The notes under the pieces were generated by a model. That model ran no database searches, was not told where the DNA came from, and was given only the letters and a program-made list of their open reading frames with translations. Both the position numbers and the translations under genes were made by a program. A stretch of 64,000 bases of DNA from JAICMB01 sp963802915 (GTDB lineage: Bacteria; Acidobacteriota; Terriglobia; Bryobacterales; Bryobacteraceae). Positions within the stretch are counted from its first letter, which is position 1. Each line of letters opens with the position of its first letter. The stretch lies in NCBI GenBank assembly GCA_963802915.1, contig CAWDKQ010000021.1, positions 124,001-188,000 on the forward strand, written 5' to 3'. Positions 56,388-64,000 of the stretch are shown piece after piece.

Positions 56388-57833
56388 TCAGTTCTTCCGC
56401 GGTACGGCAACGCCACCTTTTCGAAGAATCTCCGCCTCCACGCGAAAAATGTCCGGCACGTTAATCTTGCCGTTCGCTCGCATTTCCATGACGGCGATAC
56501 TCGTCATCGTTTCCAACAGGGCGTCGGGGCTGTCCTCTATGAACACGCCGATAGGGGCAAGCCACTGGGTCGCCTGCCCTCGGACGCGTTCCATGACACC
56601 CTCCCCCTGCCACAGCCCAAATAATTCGGCTTTCGGAATAGGAACGAAGTGCCTCCGGAGAGGCTTTAGGACGAGATCGATCCACGGATAGTCTTCGCGA
56701 AGCTCAGTCAATCTGGCACCTGAGGCTCGACGCACTCCCTCGTTGAGCCCAAGGTGATCTACGGCCTGCCTTTGAGGTGAAGGCTGATGCTCGGCGGCTG
56801 TCTTCCACGCAGTTAGGAAGGTTCTAGGTGAGCAGTTATTCGCTGCATCGCCCAGATGCAATGGCACCCAAGTATAAACACGACCTCGCTTTCGGTCCTT
56901 TCCCATGTACTCGCCGGCGATCGCAGTAACTAGCGCCTCCTGTTCCTGAGGAAGCGCATTCAGGCGGCCACTTGTCGGCAGTGCAGACTGTGCATTAAGG
57001 CGTCCCGCGAGTTCTTCGAGCACCGACGCTGCGGCCTGTTGGCGCATTAGTTCGAAAAACACAAGGCCGAAAAGCTCGCGCGGGTTCCATGCAAGGTCGA
57101 CCCTGTCGTTCCGGATCTTCGAACTGTCCGGAAAGCGGAACAGTTCAATATCCGAGAACTGGTCAACGCGCATGAACACCTTTGCACGGATGTTGCGAAA
57201 CGACTGAAGACCCACCACGGTGAGAAGTAGCCCTTTCGTCAGTTCCCGGATCACTCCCCATTCGTGGGAAAACCGGTCCAAAGCGTCAAAGACAATCAAC
57301 GTCGAGGATCCGCGGTTTGCCATTGAGTCGTCCATCGCGGTTAGCTCCCGCGCATAATCGCCCGGCCGGATCTTGAGTTGTTCAAGCACATCGGAGAAGC
57401 TCGAAGTAGTTTGGGTGCCCCCAATAGACCGAGCGGCACGCAGGATAACCGCTCGCCAGATTAGTTCCGGGTCATCGCCAGCCTTGCGGGCTGCCTGAAT
57501 CTCCTCGATCGTCGGCGTGACACCGGCGATCTTTGTCGATCCATTAAAGCCAATGACGACACTGGTATCCGCAAGTTTGGGGAACGCATAAGTATGCGCA
57601 AGACGTTCGCGCACGGCGGGATTCGTCAGCGCGTGAGTCCAGAAGCTCTTTCCCATGCCTCGATTGCCGACGACAAGTTGACGTTTTATGTCCAGAACGC
57701 TGCGATGGCCTTCTGGAAAGAAGACGCGACCAAGGTCGATCGCCTCATTGGGCGCGACGCTCGGCGAGATCTCAAACCCGGCCATTGCCTCGCGGATCGG
57801 GGCCAGATCGATGTCCCCGGTGCCTCTATTCAT
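56388..57833 (-). CDS. P-loop NTPase, third gene of HEPN/ParA-like operon
   Basis: The protein (481 aa) carries Walker A LVVGNRGMGKSFWTHAL and Walker B-like TLIVFDALDRFSHEWG, with an acidic pair suited to ATP hydrolysis. The surrounding fold looks like a STAND- or AAA-like ATPase: DVLEQLKIRPGDYARELT, then NIRAKVFMRVDQFSD and a helical C-terminus. It starts with MNRGTGDIDLAPIREAMAGF, overlapping the ParA-like gene by 8 bp with AAAGGA upstream. No nuclease or TIR domain is fused to it. It may be the regulator or sensor of the operon. Confidence 0.85.
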   Translation of the reverse strand: MNRGTGDIDLAPIREAMAGFEISPSVAPNEAIDLGRVFFPEGHRSVLDIKRQLVVGNRGMGKSFWTHALTNPAVRERLAHTYAFPKLADTSVVIGFNGSTKIAGVTPTIEEIQAARKAGDDPELIWRAVILRAARSIGGTQTTSSFSDVLEQLKIRPGDYARELTAMDDSMANRGSSTLIVFDALDRFSHEWGVIRELTKGLLLTVVGLQSFRNIRAKVFMRVDQFSDIELFRFPDSSKIRNDRVDLAWNPRELFGLVFFELMRQQAAASVLEELAGRLNAQSALPTSGRLNALPQEQEALVTAIAGEYMGKDRKRGRVYTWVPLHLGDAANNCSPRTFLTAWKTAAEHQPSPQRQAVDHLGLNEGVRRASGARLTELREDYPWIDLVLKPLRRHFVPIPKAELFGLWQGEGVMERVRGQATQWLAPIGVFIEDSPDALLETMTSIAVMEMRANGKINVPDIFRVEAEILRKGGVAVPRKN

Positions 57834-59193
57834 TCCTTTCCTTTTCCGGCTCCCCTTGAGCCGCTTCGCTGGAAGTAATTATAGAGTCAATACCGTTCAA
57901 GAAGGGACGATACGCTTGCTCGTAGAAGGCAGCGTGAAGCTGGTTCGGCGCTCGAACAGGATCGAAATCGATCAGGTTTTGGGTGAAGGGTATGGTCAGC
58001 GGCCAATGAGGCGCATTCTCGTCGTCGATGTCGAAACTGAAGGTACTGGGGTCGGCTTGTTGGAAATCATCCGCATCGTAAAGATTGTCGGCAAAGAGAT
58101 CGTATAAATCATCGCGATACCGCGAGGCGGTTGAATCATCTAGACTTGCCTTGGCGTGGACGGCCTTGAACAATAGCCGCCATCCCGCGCTCCGCCCATC
58201 TGCGCGGTCCCGCTGGGCCAGCAATTTGAGGCCAGCAAATAACGCAGCATAGCCGTGAATGGTTTGCACTTGGGCCGTGCCGAAAAGAAGCACATTCGCA
58301 CCGAGACCGAGAATACCAGGTGCGGCCAGTTCCGATAGCCCTGCTCTACTATCGATCAATACGACATCGTAGGTGTCCCGCCCAGTAAAGCGCATGATCA
58401 TTTGAGCCATCTGCGCTGTTACCGAAACGGAATCGCCGTTGGCGTCGATGTCTTCGATCATGGCCCGCGAGAGCTTGGGTAGCGTGTTGGAAGGATATTC
58501 GGTCGCTCGTCTACCGAGTGCCGGCGCAACGTCTACACGGCCGCCGCCCGAAGTTGTTAAAGAACTCGTTCCGATGAAATTCGAAAGAGAGTTCTCTGGT
58601 ATCCCCCCGATGCCATTCTCGACTAGGTAGTCAACTGTTCCGAAACTTGGCATTCGCTCCTCATCAAGGAGCATATCTCCAAGGCCGGGAGCCTCAAGGT
58701 CGAGGTCAATTACCAGAATATTCTTGTTGCGCCGAGAAAGATCCGAAGCCGTTACTGCGAGCGCTGTTGACCGACCCACCCCTCCTTTGAGACTCGCAAA
58801 GACAATCATCGGCGGCAAAGCCATTTTTTCTTGGGGAAGATCGACCCATGCCGATCCTACGATCCGCCGGTCCAGCAGACGAAAGTTGGACGAATCCTGT
58901 TGAATAGGGAACACACCAGGGTCGTTCAAGAGCAGTTGAACTCCCGGCTCGTCGCTGAACGCGATGACGCGGTCTGGCCGTGCGTAAGCACCTAGTACCG
59001 AAGTGAGTTTCTGTTCGAGGCGGGCACGCACTTCATCGGGCGGCGATGGCTCTACGCTGAGGAAGCACAAGCGGCCACTCGTATCGCGTACAATAAGTCC
59101 TCGCTCGAGCACCTCCGAGCCGATCTCCTCTGATATTGTCTCGACGAAAGTGGGCAACGATTCGTCAAAGAATAGTCCGGGAGCAGTGCTCAT
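57826..59193 (-). CDS. ParA/MinD-like ATPase, second gene of HEPN/ParA-like operon
   Basis: This protein (455 aa) starts at ATG 59193, overlapping the HEPN-like stop (ATGA). After ~130 residues of unknown N-terminal sequence, the deviant Walker A FASLKGGVGRSTALAVTAS is followed by LVIDLDLEAPGLGDMLL (switch I region) and DVVLIDSRAGLSEL (Walker B). The C-terminus has no DNA-binding motif that I can name. MinD/ParA ATPases make ATP-dependent dimers on DNA or membranes; the KGGVGRST variant is typical of conflict-system relatives rather than plasmid partition proteins. No parB gene is next to it. Confidence 0.88.
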   Translation of the reverse strand: MSTAPGLFFDESLPTFVETISEEIGSEVLERGLIVRDTSGRLCFLSVEPSPPDEVRARLEQKLTSVLGAYARPDRVIAFSDEPGVQLLLNDPGVFPIQQDSSNFRLLDRRIVGSAWVDLPQEKMALPPMIVFASLKGGVGRSTALAVTASDLSRRNKNILVIDLDLEAPGLGDMLLDEERMPSFGTVDYLVENGIGGIPENSLSNFIGTSSLTTSGGGRVDVAPALGRRATEYPSNTLPKLSRAMIEDIDANGDSVSVTAQMAQMIMRFTGRDTYDVVLIDSRAGLSELAAPGILGLGANVLLFGTAQVQTIHGYAALFAGLKLLAQRDRADGRSAGWRLLFKAVHAKASLDDSTASRYRDDLYDLFADNLYDADDFQQADPSTFSFDIDDENAPHWPLTIPFTQNLIDFDPVRAPNQLHAAFYEQAYRPFLNGIDSIITSSEAAQGEPEKERNE

Positions 59194-59603
59194 GATATTG
59201 CCATCAGCTTCTCGGCAGAGTTTTTCCACGCATCAACCCAATCCGGATCGATTTCGGTTGTTGGTGCGTAGCGCATTGCAATGTCCCAATTCTGAAACAA
59301 GCGACTGTCTTCCGACAATTTGCGAAGCTCTCCTGCGCGACGTCCGCTAGCCGTCCCAAGCAGCGTCTTTAGGGTTGGGAAATGCGCAAAGAACGGATCA
59401 TCGCGGCGGTCCACCGCTGGCAACGGCCTCATCCCACTGTCTCGCATTATCCTCTTGACTGCGAGTTCACCCGCTATACCGAAAAGGTATCCTGCGACGG
59501 CTCTACATCCAGGCTGGTGCCCCGCACCCGCATGATCATAGAGGACCTGCGCCGCCACGAAGTGGCGGTGAGCTGCTTTGTCTACGTTTTGTGTAAAGGC
59601 CAC
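59190..59603 (-). CDS. HEPN-like small protein, first gene of the operon
   Basis: The 137-residue protein is all-helical in pattern: FVAAQVLYDHAGAG, AVAGYLFGIAGELAVKRIM, FFAHFPTLKTLLGT and WVDAWKNSAEKLM. The two-helix repeat plus the central H-F-P-T-L-K block fits HEPN proteins, which are often RNases or their nucleotidyltransferase partners. A candidate RX6H lies in RDDPFFAH, close to but not exactly the usual Rx4-6H spacing and position, so catalysis is uncertain. The GTG start is poorly supported by a ribosome site. Confidence 0.6.
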   Translation of the reverse strand: MAFTQNVDKAAHRHFVAAQVLYDHAGAGHQPGCRAVAGYLFGIAGELAVKRIMRDSGMRPLPAVDRRDDPFFAHFPTLKTLLGTASGRRAGELRKLSEDSRLFQNWDIAMRYAPTTEIDPDWVDAWKNSAEKLMAIS

Positions 59604-59794
59604 TTTTGATCACTACGCCAAAAACCTCTACATGTTAACAGTTTGCCCCCAGCCAAGGCTCTAGCTCCGCTGTATATCCCATTCGCGCGGAGCTGTGAGG
59701 ACTTCGCCGGGCCCGTCCTCGCCTGATTTGGATCTGGCTGGCCCGAAACGGCCACCTTGGACATTGCTACCGACCGGTCCGCCAACAGCTCCGT

Positions 59795-60130
59795 GACATA
59801 ACTCGGGTTCGAAGCCGATGCGATCATTCATGGCGTTTGCCTCACCCGAGATACCGCTCTGTAGTCTCGACGCTCACGTGGCCGAGCAAGAACTGAATCT
59901 GTCCAGTTCACCACTGGCCTCCTGACACAGGAGCGGAAAGTTCGGTGTAGGTCATGTGGCGCGACGCCGGGCATAGCGCATTTCGAACAAGCATCCTTCA
60001 CCACACCCCGGATGACTTTCGGATTGAAGCCGTTGACCGCGATCGGCCCGCTTTGTTTATTTCCCGAAAGATTGTCCCCGAACCGAGGTTCGCCGCCGTT
60101 ATCCACGATTGCAAACCTGCCGCAACCCAT
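59795..60130 (-). pseudogene. Decayed tyrosine recombinase (phage-type integrase) C-terminus
   Basis: The frame starting at about 60130 reads GFNPKVIRGVVKDACSKC and VAPHDLHRTF, the catalytic HxxR block of tyrosine integrases with the arginine replaced by histidine. Downstream, other frames supply LCQEASGELD and QFLLGHVSVETTERYLG, the usual integrase C-terminus with its His and Tyr. At least two single-base shifts separate the pieces, near 59930 and 59898. No active enzyme is expected. It lies directly upstream of the HEPN/ParA-like operon and suggests that this block was once mobile. Confidence 0.75.
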
Positions 60131-60149
60131 GCCGGTATCGGAATCGTTG

Positions 60150-60440
60150 CCGACCCATGCCGGCGCATTGCCGCGTTAGAAGCGACGGACCCGCTCTTGG
60201 CCGACTATCTAAGCAATACAAGGACTTGGTCGGAACCCCACGTCGAATGCCCCAGCGCGATTGAGCACGAAGGTTGGACACTACCCCGCATCATCTATTC
60301 CCAGAGGGATTCTGGAGTCGCTACGTACCCGAAATCTCCAGGCAGCCGTTCAAGGTGTTATCGAATTTCATGTTGGATCGACTGGGTTGTTTCGCCGATG
60401 AGTTCATTGCACGCGGCCCCAAAAGCTGTGCCACCAGGAG
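60150..60440 (+). pseudogene. Possible decayed gene of unknown function
   Basis: One frame reads LEATDPLLADYLSNTRTW and EHEGWTLPRIIYS; after a shift near 60320 another continues PEISRQPFKVLSNFMLDRLG. The run looks protein-like, but I do not recognise the family and it lacks a start. From 59604 to 60850 only this piece and the integrase remnant were seen; 60450-60850 appears empty. Confidence 0.3.
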
Positions 60441-60854
60441 GATACGATTACCGAGGTCCCCCATCGCTGAACGAAAGAAGAAATGCCTCAGCGCTTTAGG
60501 CTCACGCTTGGGCTCCGTTGGGCTCCCACGTAACATCACCTAACATAGCTCGCGGTTTGAGGACACGTAAGCGTTCTCAAGAGCAACTCCCTCTAGAAAC
60601 GAACGTCTGGAAGATTACTCCCGGGAAGTCGGCATCCAAACTGTGGCCCGTCGCCATGCGGCCGAGTGTTTTTCAGGACTGATCCCTCAAATCTGAGGGG
60701 CAGTTCAACGGGTGACGTCACCCGTCGCGGCGACTGTTGAGTTTAGGGGCGTCACCCGACCAAGTTCCGCGAACAATCTGCTCCGGTGGCAACAGGACCG
60801 GGGGTCGAAACGCGCGTCCAATCCGTGGCTGTGGCGCAGCAGTTGGCCGTTAAC

Positions 60855-63307
60855 CTACTCGGTCCGGAGTGCCTCGATAGGATCGATGCGCGTGGCGCGG
60901 CGGGCCGGCAGATAATTGGCGGCGAGGGCCACTGCTGCCAGGAACAGCGACGCGGCGATGAATACCAGCGGATCGGTGGCGCTCACATGCACCAGCAGAC
61001 TTGCCGCCAGCCGGGTGACCGCCAGAGCCGCGAATACTCCGATGGCCACGCCGAGCAGCGTGAGGCGCATGCCGCGCCGCACCACCAGCGCCAGGACGTC
61101 GGCGGGACGCGCGCCCAGCGCCATGCGCAGGCCGATTTCCCGCGTGCGCTGAGCCACCGAGTATGCCGTCACGCTGTAAAGCCCGGTGGCCGCCAGCACC
61201 AGCGCGACCATGCCCAGCACGGCCAGCATGACTGCCGCTGTCTTCTGCCCGAACAGCGCCGCGCCGATGTATTCGGTCAGCGGCATCGTGTCGAAGATTC
61301 CGACACTGGGGTCGATGGACCTGACTGCGTTTCTCAATGCGGCCACTGCCCGTTCCGGCTCACCCGTGGTGCGCACGAGCACGTTCACCTCGGATCTTAT
61401 GGCACTTGCCGGGACGGCAGCGTAGAAGTACTTCGTCGCGCGCCTCATTCGGGCTGACGTATTTGCTGTCTCTGGCGACGCCGGCGATGGTAAACCAGCG
61501 GTCCCAATGCGTGCACCCGGTGGCCGATAGCAGTGCGATTACCGAAAAAGTGCTGCGCGAAGGTCTGGTTGACGATGACCACTGGCGTTGCGTTTTCGTC
61601 ATCGTGTGCGGTGAAATCGCGGCCCTCGAAGATCGGAATCCGCATAAGGTCGAGGTAGCCGGGACCCACTATATTGCGGAAAATCTTCATGCTCTCTTTC
61701 CGGTCTGGCACATAACCTTCAACCTGCACATCGCCCCAGGGGTTGCCAGTGAACCACAGCGGGACCACGTCGGCCCAGGAGACGCTGACAATGCCAGGCT
61801 GGGCGGCGAGACGATCGCGCAGCCGTTCGCAGAAGTGGAGCCCGTCCGATGCGCCGTAGCCATTCCGCCGCCAGTTCCAGTTCGGAAACCAGCACGTTCC
61901 GCGGATCGAAGCCGGGCTTGATCTGGCGGGCCATCTGGAAGCTTCGGACGAACAGGCCGGTGCCGATGATGGCGATCAGCGCGAGCGCCACTTCGAAGAT
62001 CACCAGCAGGCCGCGAGCATGCTCGGAGCGCGCGCCTTCTGCTCCGCTCCGGCCGCCCTCTTTCAGGGTTTCGTTCAATCCGCCGCGAACGCTTTGGAGC
62101 GCCGGTGCGATGCCCGACATCACACATGCCGCCACGCACAGGAGAATGGTAAACGCGAGAATCTCGCCGTTCAGCGGGATGTCCAGCGTCAAGGGAATGC
62201 TGGCGCCGCGCGGCAGCAGGTAACCGAGCGACTGGCTCATCCACATCGCCAGAGGCACGCCCGCCAACACTCCCAGCACCGCCAGGATCAGGCTTTCGGC
62301 GAGCAGCTGCCGCGCCACCCGCGCGCGGCCAGCGCCCATCGCCATGCGCACGCTGAACTCCTTCCGCCGCGCGATGGAGCGCGCCAGCAGCAGACTGGAC
62401 ACGTTGGCGCACACGATTAGGAAAACCAGGCCGCATACGGCCATCAGAATAGCCAGCGGGCCGGCCATGGTCACCTGACCGCCGAAGTGGCCCTCACGGA
62501 TGGGCAGCAGCGTGGCCCCAATGCCGGCGTTCGCGCGTGGGTCCGATTCGCGCGATGTGACGCGCGAGAGCGGAGCATTCCGCGCGTGCCTGCGCGAGAT
62601 GCACGCCGGGCTTCAGCCGCGCGACGCCCATGAAGTAGCGCTTTCCGCGGTCGTCCAGCGATCGCTGGAGACAAGATGTTGAACCGCGGCGCCATGGTGA
62701 GCGGCGCCCAAATGGAGAGCGTCAAACCGGGCAGGCTGCCGCGGAAATCCGCCGGGGCGACGCCAATAATGGTCAGCGGCTGGCGATTCAGCACGACCGT
62801 AGTGCCGATGACGCCGGGATCGCCATGGAAGCGGCTCTTCCAGAGGTCCGTCGCCGATGACGGCCACGGGCAGGAGTCCGCTTTATCGCCGCACTCTTGC
62901 TGCGAGATCATCCTGCCCAGCAGCGGCTTCACGCCGAGCACCGCGAAGTAGTTGGCGGAGACCAGCTCGCCCCAGATGCGGTCGGCATGATCGCCTTCTC
63001 CAATGGTCATCGTCATGGGGGTGGCCGCGGAGAGGGAGACCAGTTTCAAATGATCGCGGTGGTCGCGGAAATCGGGGAAGGATGTTGGCAGCGCTACGCC
63101 GTCCGCGGCGACGGTTTCAAAGGCCGCCAGTTCCCCGCCGTTGGGCACGCCCGGAATCGGCCGCAGCAGCATCATGTCAGTCCAACTGAAGACGGTGGTG
63201 TTAACGGCGATACCGATGGCCAGCGTAAGCACGGCGACCGCGGTGAAGCCCGGACTCCGCAGCGCCATGCGGAAACCGTAGCGAAGGTCCTGCAGGAGAG
63301 CGGACAT
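60855..63307 (-). pseudogene. Second ADOP-type permease, broken by many frameshifts
   Basis: The gene starts MSALLQDLRYGFRMALRSPGF, and the first helix (VAVLTLAIGIAVNTTVF) and periplasmic domain are intact for ~240 residues. Frame changes occur near 62850, 62680, 62540, 61840, 61500 and 61440. All parts of the permease are nevertheless present: CANVSSLLLARSIARRKEF, LNETLKEGG, WFTGNPWGDVQVEG, YSVAQRTREIGLRMALGARP and DPIEALRTE at the end. The substrate is unknown. No PadR regulator is adjacent. The number of shifts suggests a decayed copy or poor base quality. Confidence 0.75.
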
Positions 63308-63325
63308 GATGCTGTCTGCGTGCAA

Positions 63326-63730
63326 TCGCGGGGCCGCGCGCGCACTCGATGTTGATATGGTCTGGATTGTCTACGGTGCGGACTGCGGCTGTTCGTATAC
63401 GGGATAATGCGGGCGAGAACGGACAGCGCGATATCCCATTAATCAGAGAAGTGGAGTTGTAATCGAACTTGCGGGAAACCCGAGTGCAAGAAATATCCCA
63501 AGAAAAGTGCGAGCCTTTTCAATAGCTTCCGCGCACCGACTACTCCAACCCGCACGCCGACCCAGTATCCTCAAACCAGAAAAGCAATGGAAACCAGCTC
63601 CCTCGCCCTTATAAAATCAGCCAACAACGCGCCGCGGAGGCAGACCCATCATTCCAGCTTCCGCGCTATCGCTCAAGAAAGGATAAAAGACTTAATAATC
63701 AATAACTTAACTCGGTGTGTCCACTCCTCA
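63326..63730. other. Intergenic stretch without recognised gene
   Basis: This 405-bp stretch between the decayed permease and the last gene is more AT-rich near its right side (TTAATAATCAATAACTTAA near 63691). It may hold promoters for the permease on the left and the 3' end of the gene on the right. I see no gene, repeat or RNA in it. Confidence 0.5.
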
Positions 63731-64000
63731 TCAGGCGGGCACCAACCGGATCATACTCAAACTCACCGTCAACGGCCGCCCGTCAGCGTCGGCCATCCAC
63801 ACGGGCGACGCCTCAATGGTCACGCGATACTCCGCCGCATCCGCCAAATCGGCCTCGATCACGAACAGACCCGCCCGGTCCAGCTTCCACTCCCCCACCG
63901 CCGCGCCATTCACCTCCGCGCGCAATTCCACCGGATGCCCTTCCATCGCATGCCCGCGCACCCGCAGTCGCTGCCGGCCAGGCTTAACGGGCTCCAGCCT
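63731..64000 (-). CDS. C-terminus of a larger protein with beta-sandwich domain (5' end outside window)
   Basis: The minus-strand frame is open to the right edge. The visible 89 residues read LRVRGHAMEGHPVELRAEV, GEWKLDRAGLFVIEADL, YRVTIEASPVW and VSLSMIRLVPA to the stop. This beta-rich domain resembles C-terminal extensions I associate with acidobacterial glycosyltransferases, but the catalytic part lies outside, so the product is left open. Confidence 0.6.
   Translation of the reverse strand, partial: RLEPVKPGRQRLRVRGHAMEGHPVELRAEVNGAAVGEWKLDRAGLFVIEADLADAAEYRVTIEASPVWMADADGRPLTVSLSMIRLVPA

Noticed and set aside
57826..59193. Plasmid or chromosome partition ParA
   Set aside because: No parB or parS-like repeats are adjacent, and the KGGVGRST Walker A and the neighbours fit better with a conflict-type operon.

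Overview
The window is GC-rich bacterial DNA that most resembles a soil Acidobacteriota genome of the Solibacter/Bryobacter type. This is inference. It rests on MacB/FtsX-type permeases of the acidobacterial 'ADOP' class with a PadR regulator, an ECF sigma factor near a Ser/Thr kinase fused to a beta-propeller, a tandem array of secreted cytochrome/copper-monooxygenase-like proteins, and many secreted small c-type cytochromes. No rRNA is present; one tRNA-Asp was found.

Layout. 1-8.4 kb: the 3' end of a nonribosomal peptide synthetase (NRPS) cluster, with a final C-A-T-TE module, an Sfp-type carrier-protein activase, a WbaP-like sugar-phosphate transferase and a secreted beta-helix protein, all tightly coupled. 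8.3-15.8 kb: housekeeping and small enzymes (c-type cytochrome, PAP2 phosphatase, PHP hydrolase, YajQ, alpha/beta hydrolase, response regulator, PurB, a YycJ-like MBL hydrolase that lacks a normal start codon, PurS, a TMEM175-like channel). 15.9-20.6 kb: four tandem cytochrome proteins; copies 2 and 3 carry several single-base frameshifts. 20.8-36.4 kb: metal-binding protein, tartrate/isopropylmalate-type dehydrogenase, GatB, TPR and zinc-ribbon proteins, roadblock protein, aspartate kinase, Cmk, DoxX, an AddB/AddA-like nuclease-helicase pair, tRNA-Asp and a DUF433/DUF5615 pair. 37.1-43.1 kb: a respiratory operon read on the minus strand (caa3-type CoxB, CoxA, CoxC, CtaG, a small membrane protein, Rieske protein, cytochrome b fused to cytochrome c). 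In the sequence as given, CoxA and CoxC are joined by one extra base.

43.2-54.7 kb: a PadR/ADOP permease locus interrupted by a propeller gene, repeats and a VapBC-like toxin-antitoxin pair; then ECF sigma factor, MFS transporter, a PKD-cytochrome and a kinase-propeller receptor. 54.7-60.4 kb is accessory DNA: a decayed terminase-like fragment, a compact four-gene minus-strand operon (HEPN-like small protein, ParA/MinD-like ATPase with a deviant Walker A, a second P-loop NTPase, and an unrecognised protein), and a decayed tyrosine integrase. This operon is the best candidate for an undescribed conflict or defence system. 60.9-63.3 kb holds a second ADOP permease broken by many frameshifts, and the window ends in the C-terminus of a further minus-strand gene.

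Dispersed repeats are also visible: a MITE-like element at 51.66-51.79 kb with a truncated relative at 20.6-20.8 kb, a 36-bp direct repeat flanking the VapBC pair, and a 33-bp promoter-region motif upstream of both the MFS and the PKD-cytochrome genes.
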